Below, in pieces: positions 9,960 to 19,583 of a stretch of 64,000 nt of DNA. The notes beneath the pieces are model-generated. The model worked only from the letters and a program-made list of their open reading frames with translations, had not been told where the DNA came from and did no database searches. Source of the stretch: Paenibacillus lemnae (GTDB lineage: Bacteria; Bacillota; Bacilli; Paenibacillales; Paenibacillaceae); assembly GCF_012933385.1 (NCBI RefSeq), contig NZ_JABBPN010000008.1, forward strand, positions 62,001-126,000, given 5' to 3'. A program made the translations under genes and the position numbers. Numbering within the stretch: position 1 is the first letter of the stretch; each line of letters begins with the position of its first letter.

Positions 9960-10028
9960 GGCTTCGGATTTCCGGACGCCTTTAACCTTGGCTTGGTTGC
10001 ACGATCTCACCATCGGCAACGAGGCTAA
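9960..10028 (+). promoter_or_regulatory. Structured 5' leader of rpsO (possible S15 autoregulatory RNA)
   Basis: Two stems can be drawn. The first is 9960-9980, with GGC/GCC ends closing an inner CGG/CCG pair. The second is nested: TTGGCTT at 9988-9994 pairs with AGGCTAA at 10022-10028, and inside it GTTGC pairs with GCAAC and CGAT with ATCG. The Shine-Dalgarno site follows 13 bases later. Ribosomal protein S15 represses its own mRNA through unrelated leader structures in several bacteria, so autoregulation is a reasonable inference. Confidence 0.5.
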
Positions 10029-10057
10029 TGGCGATTATAATGAAGGAGGTGAACAGG

Positions 10058-10327
10058 ATGGCATTAACTCAAGAACGTAAACAACAGCTGATTGACACGC
10101 ACAAAACTCATGAGTCCGATACAGGATCACCAGAGGTGCAAATCGCTATCCTAACGGAGAATATTACGAGCCTGACTGACCACTTGCGTACGCACAAGAA
10201 AGATCATCATTCCCGTCGCGGATTGTTGAAAATGGTCGGCCAACGCCGTAAGTTGCTTGCATACCTGAAAAACAAGGATGTTAAACGTTACAGCGCTTTG
10301 ATCGAGAAGCTTGGATTACGCCGCTAA
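10058..10327 (+). CDS. rpsO: 30S ribosomal protein S15
   Basis: S15 is a primary binder of 16S rRNA in the platform of the small subunit. The 89-residue product begins [20 protein letters not shown] and contains [15 protein letters not shown] and [19 protein letters not shown], which are diagnostic. The ATG at 10058 follows AAGGAGGTGA at 10042-10051. The upstream in-frame ATG at 10028 would lie before this site and is rejected. It is followed by a terminator and then pnp. Confidence 0.98.
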   Translation: MALTQERKQQLIDTHKTHESDTGSPEVQIAILTENITSLTDHLRTHKKDHHSRRGLLKMVGQRRKLLAYLKNKDVKRYSALIEKLGLRR

Positions 10328-10352
10328 TAACGATAAGGTGTATCAAAAAAGC

Positions 10353-10410
10353 AGCCTGGTTGTCCACTGTCCTTCTTGGAACGACAGCGGCGCAGCCGGG
10401 CTCTTTTTTT
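10353..10410 (+). terminator. Intrinsic terminator after rpsO
   Basis: AGCCTGG at 10353-10359 pairs with CCGGGCT near 10396-10401 at the base of a long imperfect stem (internal CTGTC/GACAG pairs). A run of seven T follows. Confidence 0.75.
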
Positions 10411-10488
10411 AGAACATAAGTAATCAGGCAATACTGAAACATAGTGAATACCTGTTAAGTCAGGATAGCTCTTAGGAGGAGGGATTAT

Positions 10489-12582
10489 ATGGAACAACGT
10501 GTAGAAATGCAGCTGGGAGGAAGAACGCTCGTCCTGGAAACCGGCAGACTGGCCAAGCAGGCCAACGCAGCGGTCATGGTACGTTACGGTGAAACGGCAG
10601 TGCTATGTACCGTAACCGCGTCCAGTGCACCAAAGGATCTGGATTTTTTTCCATTGACCGTGAATTATGAAGAAAGACTATATGCGGTAGGGAAAATACC
10701 TGGAGGCTTCATTAAGCGGGAAGGACGTCCAAGTGAAAAGGCGATTCTGGCGAGCCGTCTGACAGACCGTCCGATTCGTCCTTTGTTTCCTGAAGGTTTC
10801 CGGAATGATGTGCAGGTGTTAAATCTGGTCATGAGTGTGGATCAGGACTGTGAGCCTGAGATTGCGGCAATGATCGGTACTTCAGCAGCACTCAGCATTT
10901 CGGATGTGCCGTTTAATGGACCTATCGGCGGTGTAGCTGTGGGACGGGTTAACGGAGAATTCGTCATAAACCCTACTATAGCTCAGCAGGAAGCCAGTGA
11001 TCTTTATCTGGTCGTAGCAGGCACCAAAGATGCCATTATGATGGTAGAAGCTGAAGCGAACGAACTTCCGGAAGAGATCATGCTGGAAGCGATCATGTTC
11101 GGCCATGACGAGATCAAGAACATCGTCGCGACGATCCAAGAACTTACTGCTGCTGCAGGTAAAGAGAAGATGGCTGTTAAGCTTCATGCCGTCAACGAAA
11201 CAGTAAACAGCGAAGTTCGCGAATTTGCTGCCCAGCGTCTGGTAGAAGCTGTCCGCATTGAAGAGAAGCATGCGCGCCAGGATGCCATCGATGCCATCAG
11301 TGACGAAGCATATACCGTGTTTGAAGAGAAATATATGGAAACACCGGAATTGCTGAAGGATGTCAAGGAAGTGCTGCATGATATCGTGAAAGAGGAAGTC
11401 AGACGCTTGATCACGCATGATAAAGTGCGTCCGGACGGCCGGGGACTCTCAGAAATCCGTCCAATCGAATGTGATACCAACCTGCTGCCTCGTACACATG
11501 GATCCGGTCTGTTTACACGTGGACAAACTCAGGCTCTCAGTGTTTGTACACTAGGCGCGCTGGGTGACGTTCAAATTCTGGATGGCATAAAGCTGGAAGA
11601 AACGAAGCGTTTCATGCATCATTACAATTTCCCTCCATTCAGTGTGGGTGAGGCTCGTCCTCTGCGCGCACCGGGACGCCGTGAAATAGGGCACGGGGCA
11701 TTGGGTGAGCGTGCGTTGTCCAAGGTTATTCCCAATGAAGTAGAATTTCCATATACCATCCGACTGGTTTCCGAGGTTATCGAATCCAACGGATCGACAT
11801 CTCAGGCGAGCATCTGTGCCAGTACACTGGCTATGATGGATGCGGGTGTACCAATTAAAGCACCTGTAGCTGGCGTGGCCATGGGTCTTATTAAAGATGG
11901 GGACCATGTTTCCATTTTGACGGATATCCAAGGCATGGAGGATCATCTTGGAGATATGGACTTCAAAGTTGCGGGAACACCTGACGGCGTTACAGCGATT
12001 CAGATGGACATCAAGATCGACGGGATCGACCGTGCGATTCTTCAGGAAGCTTTGGAGCAGGCGAAAGAAGGGCGGCTGCACATTCTTGGCAAGATGACAG
12101 AAGTCATCAAAACGCCGAGAGAAAACCTTTCCCAATACGCGCCGAAAATTATTACGATGCAGATCAATCCGGATAAAATTCGTGACGTTATCGGAGCCGG
12201 AGGCAAGATCATTAACAAAATCATCGAAGAAACCGGTGTGAAGATTGATATCGAGCAGGATGGACGCGTATTTGTTGCATCTACCAATGCCGAGATGAAC
12301 AAGAAGGCACTGTCGATTATCGAAGGAATCGTACGTGAAGTAGCTGTAGGTGAAATTTATACCGGTACAGTAAAACGGATTGAAAAATTCGGTGCTTTCG
12401 TTGAAATTCTTCCGAATAAAGACGGTCTCGTTCATATTTCCCAACTCTCTACAGAACGTGTAGGCAAGGTGGAAGACGTGGTGGCTATTGGTGATGTGAT
12501 TACGGTGAAAGTCACCGAAATCGATCAGCAGGGCCGGATTAACCTGTCACGCAAAGCAGTTTTGACCACGGAAAGCAAGTAA
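10489..12582 (+). CDS. pnp: Polyribonucleotide nucleotidyltransferase (PNPase)
   Basis: PNPase degrades RNA 3' to 5' by phosphorolysis and is a degradosome component. The 697-residue protein has two RNase PH-like domains separated by an all-alpha linker. The second holds [19 protein letters not shown]. It ends with a KH domain ([20 protein letters not shown]) and an S1 domain ([20 protein letters not shown]). The ATG at 10489 follows AGGAGGAGGG. Position after rpsO is near universal. Confidence 0.98.
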   Translation: MEQRVEMQLGGRTLVLETGRLAKQANAAVMVRYGETAVLCTVTASSAPKDLDFFPLTVNYEERLYAVGKIPGGFIKREGRPSEKAILASRLTDRPIRPLFPEGFRNDVQVLNLVMSVDQDCEPEIAAMIGTSAALSISDVPFNGPIGGVAVGRVNGEFVINPTIAQQEASDLYLVVAGTKDAIMMVEAEANELPEEIMLEAIMFGHDEIKNIVATIQELTAAAGKEKMAVKLHAVNETVNSEVREFAAQRLVEAVRIEEKHARQDAIDAISDEAYTVFEEKYMETPELLKDVKEVLHDIVKEEVRRLITHDKVRPDGRGLSEIRPIECDTNLLPRTHGSGLFTRGQTQALSVCTLGALGDVQILDGIKLEETKRFMHHYNFPPFSVGEARPLRAPGRREIGHGALGERALSKVIPNEVEFPYTIRLVSEVIESNGSTSQASICASTLAMMDAGVPIKAPVAGVAMGLIKDGDHVSILTDIQGMEDHLGDMDFKVAGTPDGVTAIQMDIKIDGIDRAILQEALEQAKEGRLHILGKMTEVIKTPRENLSQYAPKIITMQINPDKIRDVIGAGGKIINKIIEETGVKIDIEQDGRVFVASTNAEMNKKALSIIEGIVREVAVGEIYTGTVKRIEKFGAFVEILPNKDGLVHISQLSTERVGKVEDVVAIGDVITVKVTEIDQQGRINLSRKAVLTTESK

Positions 12583-12619
12583 TCCTCCTGACTGAGCATG
12601 ACCCTGAAGTATGAAGGAA

Positions 12620-12649
12620 AGAGACAGATTCGTTCTGGCTCTTTTTTTT
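12620..12649 (+). terminator. Intrinsic terminator after pnp
   Basis: AGAG-A-CAGA pairs with TCTG-G-CTCT around a short loop, followed by eight T. Confidence 0.8.
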
Positions 12650-12750
12650 ATACCTTTTAAGCTCGTCATCCATCTGCATGACTGTACATAATCGATGATC
12701 GTGTCTCATAAACTGGGACAAAGTGGATGGTAGAGTGGAGGGGGCGCGGC

Positions 12751-13734
12751 ATGAAAGGCAGAAAAACGGCGCTGCTGTTAGCAGGAATCATGGCTGTATC
12801 AGGACTCGCAGCAGTTATGACAGGATCATGGGAATATGTAAGGCAGCTGCCTCACACTGGGTCATGGACTCATGCGGAACGGCAAACAGCTGCGGTCGAT
12901 GTCCAGCTGCTGCAAGTGATCGAAGCAGAAGCTGAAAAGATGCGCATCGAACCTGTGGATGCAAGGGTCGATTCTGTATGGAAAGCGATCCCCGGATATA
13001 ATGGCCGGGAAATACTCATCGAAGAAACATACAAGGTAGCATTGAAGAAGAAAGCGGGAGATCCGATCCCGTATGTTTATAAAGAAATTCCGGCGAAAAT
13101 CACCCTGCAGGATTTGGGTTCTCACCCGATCTACCGGGGGAATCCGAACAAACCGATGGTGTCTTTGATGATCAATGTGGCTTGGGGCAACGAGTATATC
13201 AAGCCGATGCTGGATACGCTGGATGCGGAAAAGATCAAAACGACGTTTTTTCTGGATGGAAGCTGGCTGAGCAAAAACCGTGAACTTGCAATGGAAATCC
13301 TGAACAGAGGACATGAAGTGGAAAACCACGCTTATTCTCATCCCAATATGAGTCAATTAAGTGCAGCACGGGCAGAAGATGAGATTGCCAAAACTCAGAA
13401 TCTGCTGAAGGAAAGTCTGGGAGTGAAGAACACCTGGTTTGCACCTCCCTCGGGGGACTTCAATCAGCGAACCGTTGACATTGCTTATGCACGGGGATTG
13501 AAGACAGTGCTGTGGACTCTGGACACGGTAGACTGGCGGCACCCTGCTCCAGAAGCGGTAGTACAGAAAATTACGTCTAAAGTGGAGCCTGGATTTTTGA
13601 TTCTCATGCATCCTACGGATTCGTCCTCCAAAGCGTTGAAGGGGATGATTGACGGAATTCGAGCCAAAGGCCTGGAAATTGGAACGGTCAGCCAAACGCT
13701 GTCTCCTGAAAGGAAGCTGCCGACAGGAAGTTGA
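12751..13734 (+). CDS. ylxY: YlxY-type polysaccharide deacetylase family protein (catalytic Asp replaced)
   Basis: This 327-residue protein has an N-terminal signal or anchor segment (about residues 5-25) and a C-terminal NodB-type domain, so it should act outside the membrane. The metal-binding histidines are kept in NHAYSHPNM (His193, His197). The first catalytic motif, normally TFDDG or FDxxWG, reads INVAWG, with Asn142 at the catalytic aspartate position. Deacetylase activity is therefore doubtful. The gene's place after pnp and before the M16 peptidase matches ylxY of B. subtilis. The ATG at 12751 follows GGAGGGGG; an earlier in-frame start at 12727 would precede that site. Confidence 0.85.
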   Translation: MKGRKTALLLAGIMAVSGLAAVMTGSWEYVRQLPHTGSWTHAERQTAAVDVQLLQVIEAEAEKMRIEPVDARVDSVWKAIPGYNGREILIEETYKVALKKKAGDPIPYVYKEIPAKITLQDLGSHPIYRGNPNKPMVSLMINVAWGNEYIKPMLDTLDAEKIKTTFFLDGSWLSKNRELAMEILNRGHEVENHAYSHPNMSQLSAARAEDEIAKTQNLLKESLGVKNTWFAPPSGDFNQRTVDIAYARGLKTVLWTLDTVDWRHPAPEAVVQKITSKVEPGFLILMHPTDSSSKALKGMIDGIRAKGLEIGTVSQTLSPERKLPTGS

Positions 13735-13759
13735 GCATCATAAGCAAGTTTGTTAAAAT
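13731..13759 (+). promoter_or_regulatory. Sigma-A promoter of the M16 peptidase gene
   Basis: TTGAGC at 13731-13736 and TAAAAT at 13754-13759 are spaced by 17 bases. TG at 13751-13752 gives an extended -10. The element overlaps the ylxY stop and is about 55 bases before the GTG start of the peptidase gene. Confidence 0.55.
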
Positions 13760-13813
13760 GAATGGATGGCAAAAACATTGTTATCGCAAAAATAGTGTGC
13801 AGGAGGGCCTAAC

Positions 13814-15094
13814 GTGAAAAAAATTGAGCTGTCGAACGGCCTGAGAATCGTTATGGAACAAATCCCCACATGCCGCTCGGTTTCCTTCGGTATATGGGTC
13901 AAAACCGGCTCTCGGAACGAAACGCCGGATATAAACGGTATTACGCATTTTATTGAACATATGATGTTTAAGGGGACGTACCGCTTTGACGCGCGTGCCA
14001 TTGCTGAGCAATTTGACGCTATAGGCGGCAATGTCAATGCCTTTACGTCCAAGGAATATACGTGCTATTACGCGAAGGTGCTGGACGAGCATCTGCCCAT
14101 CGCTGTTGATGTACTGTCCGACATGTTCTTCAACTCCCGTCTGGATGCAGAAGAACTGGCGAAAGAGAAAAACGTGATTCTGGAAGAAATATCCATGTAT
14201 GAAGACACACCGGATGACCTCGTTCATGACTTGATGTCACTGTCTGCGTACGGAGATCATCCTTTGGCCTACCCGATTTTAGGGAGCAAAGAGCGCCTGG
14301 AATCGATGGATCCCGAGACGCTGCGGACTTATATGAATCGCCATTACACTATTGACAATACGGTTATCGCGCTCGCGGGTAATATCGATGACAGTGTCAT
14401 CGAGCTGCTGGAGCGTCATTTTGGCGCATTCCGCAACAGAGGTACCAGCGACACTCTGAGTGTGCCGTCTTTTCAGGACGGGTTGGTGTACCGAAAGAAA
14501 AAAACAGAGCAGAACCATATATGTCTGTCCTTTCCCGGCAGTTCCATTCACGATGAGCTGCAGTATGCGATGGTGCTGCTGAACAATGCAATAGGCGGCG
14601 GTATGAGCTCAAGGCTGTTTCAGGAAATCCGTGAAAAAAGAGGTCTGGCCTATTCGGTATATTCTTATCATAGTTCCCATGCCGACAGCGGAATGTTTAC
14701 CATCTATGCAGGAACCGCACCCAAGCAGACGAAAGATGTATTGGAATTGACGAAAGAAATGATGGCAGATCTCGCGGTTAAAGGCATGACAGAAGAAGAG
14801 CTGTCCAAGGGCAAGGAGCAGTTAAAAGGCAGTCTGATTTTAAGTCTGGAGAGCACAGGAAGCCGGATGAACCGGCTGGGTAAGAATGAATTGATGCTGG
14901 GACGGCATTACAGTCTGGATGATATGATCCGCCGGATTGAGGGTGTCACGATGCATGATGTGAACCAGGTGCTGGACCGCATGTTTGTCGAGCCGTTCGC
15001 GCTTGCAATGGTAGGCTCAACAGACAAAGCACTAAACGGTATGAGGAGGGATGAGTTTGTTGCACTACGTTCAAATGAAACGGCTTCCCGGTAA
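13814..15094 (+). CDS. mlpA: M16 family zinc metallopeptidase (MlpA/YmxG type)
   Basis: This is a processing-peptidase-like (M16B) enzyme. The 426-residue product holds the inverted zinc motif HFIEH at residues 45-49 followed by MMFKGT, and a distal glutamate in [14 protein letters not shown]. The C-terminal half carries the R/Y motif region [22 protein letters not shown]. The B. subtilis homologue affects extracellular protease levels. The start is GTG at 13814 after AGGAGGGCC. Its end overlaps the start of dut by about 38 bases, so the two are probably co-translated. Confidence 0.93.
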   Translation: MKKIELSNGLRIVMEQIPTCRSVSFGIWVKTGSRNETPDINGITHFIEHMMFKGTYRFDARAIAEQFDAIGGNVNAFTSKEYTCYYAKVLDEHLPIAVDVLSDMFFNSRLDAEELAKEKNVILEEISMYEDTPDDLVHDLMSLSAYGDHPLAYPILGSKERLESMDPETLRTYMNRHYTIDNTVIALAGNIDDSVIELLERHFGAFRNRGTSDTLSVPSFQDGLVYRKKKTEQNHICLSFPGSSIHDELQYAMVLLNNAIGGGMSSRLFQEIREKRGLAYSVYSYHSSHADSGMFTIYAGTAPKQTKDVLELTKEMMADLAVKGMTEEELSKGKEQLKGSLILSLESTGSRMNRLGKNELMLGRHYSLDDMIRRIEGVTMHDVNQVLDRMFVEPFALAMVGSTDKALNGMRRDEFVALRSNETASR

Positions 15095-15503
15095 TGAAGA
15101 CATTCAACTGCCGGTCAAAATGACGGAGCTTGCAGCAGGCTTTGATCTGCATGCCGCTGTAGAGGAGCCTGTGGTGCTGCAGCCGGGAGAACGAAGACTT
15201 ATACCTGCGGGGTTTGCTATGGCTATGCCAGGCGGCTTGGAGGCCCAAATCCGGCCGCGCAGCGGACTGGCTTTCAAACACGGGATTACCTGTCTGAATA
15301 CACCCGGCACGATCGATGCAGATTACCGCGGAGAGGTGAAAGTGCTGCTTGTCAATTTGGGACAGGAGCCGTTCAGCATTGAGCGGCATGAACGCATCGC
15401 CCAGATGGTATTTCAAACCGTTCCGCAGGTGGAGATTCAACAGGTGCAGGAGCTTTCCGATACAGTCAGAGGAGCCGGCGGTTTCGGACATACTGGCAAG
15501 TAG
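15057..15503 (+). CDS. dut: Deoxyuridine 5'-triphosphate nucleotidohydrolase (dUTPase)
   Basis: Trimeric dUTPase hydrolyses dUTP to dUMP, keeping uracil out of DNA. The 148-residue form has motif 1 AAGFDLHAA, motif 2 [11 protein letters not shown], motif 3 [11 protein letters not shown], motif 4 RIAQMVF and the glycine-rich C-terminal [10 protein letters not shown] that closes over the active site. TTG at 15057 is seven bases after GGAGG at 15045-15049. The ATG at 15051 is only one base after that site and TTG at 15060 is also possible, so the start is uncertain by a few codons. It overlaps the end of the M16 gene. Confidence 0.92.
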   Translation: MLHYVQMKRLPGNEDIQLPVKMTELAAGFDLHAAVEEPVVLQPGERRLIPAGFAMAMPGGLEAQIRPRSGLAFKHGITCLNTPGTIDADYRGEVKVLLVNLGQEPFSIERHERIAQMVFQTVPQVEIQQVQELSDTVRGAGGFGHTGK

Positions 15504-15544
15504 AATTGACTCAATCTAACAGCATATGCGTATTTAATAAGCAG

Positions 15545-15577
15545 CCGTTCCCGTATCCATACGAGGAACGGTTTTTT
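15545..15577 (+). terminator. Intrinsic terminator after dut
   Basis: CCGTTCC at 15545-15551 pairs with GGAACGG at 15565-15571, with an additional inner TAT/ATA pairing; six T follow. Confidence 0.85.
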
Positions 15578-15598
15578 GCGTTTTGTGTTTCCGGGATA

Positions 15599-15627
15599 CA
15601 CCACTGATTGGGCCTCCGCATAAGATG
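15599..15627 (+). promoter_or_regulatory. Possible sigma-K promoter of dpaA
   Basis: CACC at 15599-15602, then 16 bases, then CATAAGATG at 15619-15627, compared with the sigma-K consensus mACm and CATAnnnTA (one mismatch). Dipicolinate synthase is made in the mother cell under sigma-K in B. subtilis, which supports the call. Confidence 0.4.
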
Positions 15628-15664
15628 CATATATAACTGCAATAGGAAAGGGGCGAGGCCTTGC

Positions 15665-16561
15665 ATGCTGACAGGAGTCCGGACCGTCTTGATTGGCGGT
15701 GACGCGCGGCAGATCGAGGTGATCCGTAAGTTCGCCGAAATGGATGCCGCCGTTTTCATAGCGGGATTTGACAAACTGCAGGAGTCCTTTCAGGGAGTAA
15801 CCCGGGAAACGCTGTCCACCGAGCTGCTGTCTGGGGCGGATGCCCTGATTTTGCCTGTGATCGGCTGCGATGAGGAAGGCCGGATCGGTGCCTTGTTCGC
15901 AGACGGTTCATTAAAGCTTGAGGAAGAGCATATTCAAGCGATGCCCAAGCATGGTGTGGTGTACACGGGGATGGCTAAAAGTTATCTCAAATCGTTATGC
16001 GCTAAATATGGCATCAAGCTGGTGGAGCTGCTGGAGAGGGACGATGTGGCGATCTACAATTCGATCCCAACGGCTGAAGGTGCTTTAATGATGGCGATAC
16101 AGAATACCGATTTTACGATACACGGATCTACTTGTATGGTACTGGGTATGGGACGGACCGGTTTTACCATGGCCAGAAGTCTTCAGGGACTCGGCGCCCA
16201 TATCAAAATGGGCGTTCGAAAAAGCGACCATTATGCACGGGCGGAAGAAATGGGCTGGACACCTTTTTTCATTAAGGATCTGGAAGCAGAAGTGTACGAC
16301 ATTCATCTGCTGTTCAATACCGTTCCATCTATGATTGTAACGGCACAGATTTTGTCCAAGATACCGCGGGAAGCGGTTATTATCGATTTGGCCTCAGCTC
16401 CGGGAGGCTGTGATTTTCGTTATGCGGAAAAAAGGGGGATTAAAGCGATGCTGGCACCTGGACTCCCGGGAATCGTTGCTCCAAAAACGGCAGGAATCAT
16501 TATGGCCAATATGCTGGTGGAGCTGATATCAGAGGAAACCAAAAGTCGGGAGGATGCTTGA
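15665..16561 (+). CDS. dpaA: Dipicolinate synthase subunit A
   Basis: DpaA (SpoVFA) with DpaB oxidises dihydrodipicolinate to dipicolinic acid, the main small molecule of the spore core. The 298-residue product matches the usual length. It has an N-terminal segment MLTGVRTVLIGGDARQIEVI and a Rossmann NAD(P) site VLGMGRTGFTMA, followed by VRKSDHYARA. The ATG at 15665 lies about seven bases after GGGGCGAGG; further upstream starts add non-conserved residues. The gene abuts dpaB directly and lies in the dpaAB-asd-dapG-dapA operon, which supplies the substrate. Confidence 0.95.
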   Translation: MLTGVRTVLIGGDARQIEVIRKFAEMDAAVFIAGFDKLQESFQGVTRETLSTELLSGADALILPVIGCDEEGRIGALFADGSLKLEEEHIQAMPKHGVVYTGMAKSYLKSLCAKYGIKLVELLERDDVAIYNSIPTAEGALMMAIQNTDFTIHGSTCMVLGMGRTGFTMARSLQGLGAHIKMGVRKSDHYARAEEMGWTPFFIKDLEAEVYDIHLLFNTVPSMIVTAQILSKIPREAVIIDLASAPGGCDFRYAEKRGIKAMLAPGLPGIVAPKTAGIIMANMLVELISEETKSREDA

Positions 16562-17158
16562 ATGGACTGGAATGGAAAAACGGTCGGCTATGCCTTAACG
16601 GGTTCGCACTGCACACTGGAAGAAATCATGCCTCAGATTCAGCGCTTCAAAGATGGAGGGGCGAGCGTGGTTCCGATCGTGTCGAACACCATAATGACAA
16701 CGGATACCAGGTTCGGTTCATCGGAAAATTGGCAGAAACAGTTGAAAGAAATAACGGGGAATGATATTATTTCTACAATTGTTGAGGCAGAACCACTGGG
16801 CCCTTCCAAGCTTCTGGATGTATTGGTTATTGCACCTTGTACTGGCAATTCCATCAGCAGACTTGCCAATGCCATGACAGACAGTCCGGTATTAATGGCA
16901 GCCAAAGCGCAGATGAGAAATGGCCGTCCGCTCGTGCTTGCCATCTCGACCAATGACGGTTTGGGATTAAATGCAGCCAATATCGCCAGATTGCTGATCA
17001 CCAAAAATATTTACTTTGTACCTTTTGGACAGGATAACCCCCAGCAGAAACCGAATTCCCTCGTGGCCCGGATGGATCTGGTTCCGGAAACCTGCTATGC
17101 AGCGCTTGAAGGCCAGCAGATGCAGCCCATGATTATCGAACGGTTTCATTCAGCATAA
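16562..17158 (+). CDS. dpaB: Dipicolinate synthase subunit B (flavoprotein)
   Basis: This is the second subunit of dipicolinate synthase (SpoVFB), with 198 residues and a flavoprotein (HFCD) fold. Typical segments are GYALTGSHCTLEEIMPQI near the N-terminus, VLVIAPCTGNSISRLANAMTDSP and PLVLAISTNDGLGLNA. The ATG at 16562 follows the dpaA stop with no gap. Ribosome site GGGAGG at 16547-16552 lies at the end of dpaA. Expression in the mother cell late in sporulation is expected. Confidence 0.95.
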   Translation: MDWNGKTVGYALTGSHCTLEEIMPQIQRFKDGGASVVPIVSNTIMTTDTRFGSSENWQKQLKEITGNDIISTIVEAEPLGPSKLLDVLVIAPCTGNSISRLANAMTDSPVLMAAKAQMRNGRPLVLAISTNDGLGLNAANIARLLITKNIYFVPFGQDNPQQKPNSLVARMDLVPETCYAALEGQQMQPMIIERFHSA

Positions 17159-17210
17159 AACATTGAATTAGATCACAAGTACGTTAAACCAAGAAGGGGA
17201 GACATATCAG

Positions 17211-18257
17211 ATGAGCGAGCAAAAATTTAATGTGGCTGTTGTAGGAGCTACAGGAGCGGTAGGAGAACAAATTTTAAATCTGCTGGAGCAGCGGGATTTT
17301 CCCGTGGCAGAATTGAAACTCCTTTCTTCCGCACGTTCTGCCGGTAAAGTTCTTACATTTAAAGGCCAGGATGTCACAGTAGAAGAAGCAACCCCTGACA
17401 GCTTTGCAGGTGTGGATATTGCGCTGTTCAGCGCCGGCGGCGATGTGAGCAAGGAACTGGCACCGCATGCGGTTCGCCATGGTGCAGTTTGCATTGATAA
17501 CACTAATGCTTTCCGCATGGATCCGGATAAGGTGCTGGTTGTTCCTGAAGTCAATGCTGAAAAGATTGACGAACATAACGGCATTATTGCCAATCCAAAC
17601 TGTTCGACCATTCAAATGGTTGCTGCCTTGAAGCCGCTTTATGATGCATTCGGTATTTCCCGGATTATTGTTTCCACATACCAAGCGGTATCTGGTGCTG
17701 GGCATAAGGCCATTGAAGAAATGCTTCGCCAAAGCCGTGAGGTTCTGAACGGAAATGATGTTCAGCCTGATATTCTGCCGGTCGGCTCGCTGCCGGTAAA
17801 ACATCAGATTGCATTCAATGCAATTCCCCAAATCGATAAATTTACGGAAAACGGATATACATTGGAAGAAATGAAAATGGTCCGTGAGACTAAAAAAATC
17901 ATGGGCGACGAATCTATCGAAGTGTCAGCAACCTGTGTTCGCATCCCTGTCGTACATGGTCATTCCGAATCCGTCTATGTGGAATTCAAGAATGACTACG
18001 AGCTGGAAGAAGTTAAATCTCTTCTTGAGCAGGCACCAGGAATCACGCTGGTGGATGATCCTGCATCACAATCCTATCCGCTGGCCACGGATGCTGCCGG
18101 TAAACCGGATGTATTCGTTGGACGTTTGCGCCGCGACCTTACACACAACCGTGGCTTAAACTTGTGGATTGTATCGGATAATCTGATGAAGGGTGCGGCA
18201 TGGAATGCTGTACAAATTGCAGAGATCATCGTTTCCAAAAAGAGCGGCCGGGTATAA
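17211..18257 (+). CDS. asd: Aspartate-semialdehyde dehydrogenase
   Basis: Asd reduces aspartyl phosphate to aspartate semialdehyde, on the way to lysine, DAP, threonine and methionine. The 348-residue protein starts with the NADP-binding VAVVGATGAVGEQIL and has the active-site cysteine in NPNCSTIQM (Cys131). The substrate-binding RIPVVHGHSESVYVEF is C-terminal. The ATG at 17211 follows AAGGGGAG. It is the third gene of the dpaA-dapA run, 52 bases after dpaB. Confidence 0.97.
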   Translation: MSEQKFNVAVVGATGAVGEQILNLLEQRDFPVAELKLLSSARSAGKVLTFKGQDVTVEEATPDSFAGVDIALFSAGGDVSKELAPHAVRHGAVCIDNTNAFRMDPDKVLVVPEVNAEKIDEHNGIIANPNCSTIQMVAALKPLYDAFGISRIIVSTYQAVSGAGHKAIEEMLRQSREVLNGNDVQPDILPVGSLPVKHQIAFNAIPQIDKFTENGYTLEEMKMVRETKKIMGDESIEVSATCVRIPVVHGHSESVYVEFKNDYELEEVKSLLEQAPGITLVDDPASQSYPLATDAAGKPDVFVGRLRRDLTHNRGLNLWIVSDNLMKGAAWNAVQIAEIIVSKKSGRV

Positions 18258-18267
18258 ACTCCGGCCG
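18245..18267 (+). other. Inverted repeat at the asd-dapG junction
   Basis: CGGCCGG at 18245-18251 is followed by a nine-base loop and CCGGCCG at 18261-18267, spanning the asd stop codon. Only three T follow, so it is a weak terminator at best; it may lower dapG and dapA expression relative to asd. Confidence 0.4.
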
Positions 18268-18324
18268 TTTCAGCCGCTCGGCGCCTAGTTTGAGTCTTTC
18301 GGTCCCTCATACGGAGGAGATCGC

Positions 18325-19539
18325 ATGCGCATCTTGGTTCAAAAATTCGGAGGGACTTCGCTCTCGACACCTGACTCAAAATCTAGAGTGATTCGGCATA
18401 TCCGCCGGGAACTGCAGCAGCAGTTTCGACTTGTCGTCGTCGTGTCTGCTATGGGACGGCACGGTGATCCTTATGCGACGGATACGCTGCTGGATCTGGC
18501 ACTGCAGTATGGAGCTGCACTGCCTGCAAGGGAGAAAGATCTGCTCTTATGCTGCGGTGAAATCATTTCGGCTGCTGTGCTGTGCAGTTATTTATGCGCT
18601 GAAGGCATTGCTGCGACTGTGCTTACCGGGCCTCAGGCCGGTTTCATTACGGACAGCCATTACGGCAATGCCAGAATCCTGACCGTAAAGGCCGAACGCA
18701 TCCGTAAAGAGCTCGAAAGCTCAGAGGTTGTTATTGTGACCGGATTCCAGGGTCAGACAGAATCAGGTGAATTTACTACACTGGGGCGTGGCGGCAGCGA
18801 TACATCAGCTACAGCACTTGGCGCAGCGCTCCGGGCAGAGATGGTGGATATCTATACAGATGTAAACGGGATATTAACAGCAGATCCCCGGATCGTCGAG
18901 GATGCGAGACCGTTAAGTTATGTAAGTTATCATGAGATTTGTAATATGGCACAGCAGGGCGCCAAGGTGATTCATCCCAGAGCGGTTGAAATTGCGATGC
19001 AGTCCCAGATCCCGCTTCGTGTCCGCTCCACATTTACGGATGGAGAAGGGACGCTGGTGACGCAGCCGGACACGTTCAAAGATGCACCAGCAGGGATTGT
19101 AGACCGTTACGTCACCGGTGTGACTTATATGGATCAAATCACTCAAATCGCGGTAGCGTGTAACGCTCAGGATGGCATACAGCTGAAAGTATTTAAAAGC
19201 ATGGCTGATCATGATATCAGCGTCGATTTTATCAGTGTAACTCCTGGAAGAGTGCTCTATACGGTGTTTGATCAGGATTCTGAAAAAGCTGTCAAGGCTT
19301 TGGAGAGCCTTGGGCTGACACCGCAAATGACTAAAGGATGTGCAAAGGTTTCAATTATTGGAGGAGGCATAAACGGCGTCCCAGGTATTATGTCGAAGAT
19401 TGTAGAAGCTTTGAGTCAACACGAGATTCCGATTTTGCAATCCGCCGATTCCAATACAACGATCTGGCTGCTGGTCAGAAATGAGGATATGGCTCAAGCT
19501 CTTCGTTCACTGCACAGCAAATTTGAGCTTCACCGGTAA
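18325..19539 (+). CDS. dapG: Aspartate kinase (DapG type)
   Basis: Aspartate kinase phosphorylates aspartate as the first step of the DAP/lysine pathway. The 404-residue protein opens with VQKFGGTSL and holds the catalytic LGRGGSDTSATALGAAL. Two C-terminal ACT domains follow; the second contains VSIIGGGINGVPGIM, typical of amino-acid-sensing regions. In B. subtilis the DapG isozyme is controlled by meso-DAP, and the linkage to asd and dapA suggests the same here. The ATG at 18325 follows ACGGAGGAGA. Confidence 0.93.
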   Translation: MRILVQKFGGTSLSTPDSKSRVIRHIRRELQQQFRLVVVVSAMGRHGDPYATDTLLDLALQYGAALPAREKDLLLCCGEIISAAVLCSYLCAEGIAATVLTGPQAGFITDSHYGNARILTVKAERIRKELESSEVVIVTGFQGQTESGEFTTLGRGGSDTSATALGAALRAEMVDIYTDVNGILTADPRIVEDARPLSYVSYHEICNMAQQGAKVIHPRAVEIAMQSQIPLRVRSTFTDGEGTLVTQPDTFKDAPAGIVDRYVTGVTYMDQITQIAVACNAQDGIQLKVFKSMADHDISVDFISVTPGRVLYTVFDQDSEKAVKALESLGLTPQMTKGCAKVSIIGGGINGVPGIMSKIVEALSQHEIPILQSADSNTTIWLLVRNEDMAQALRSLHSKFELHR

Positions 19540-19583
19540 TCGTGTCATAACGTTTTGCCGGAAACAAGCAAGGAGGAAACATA

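Noticed and set aside
11551..12444. Minus-strand open frame of 297 codons opposite pnp
   Set aside because: PNPase is certain on the plus strand, and the antisense product matches nothing.
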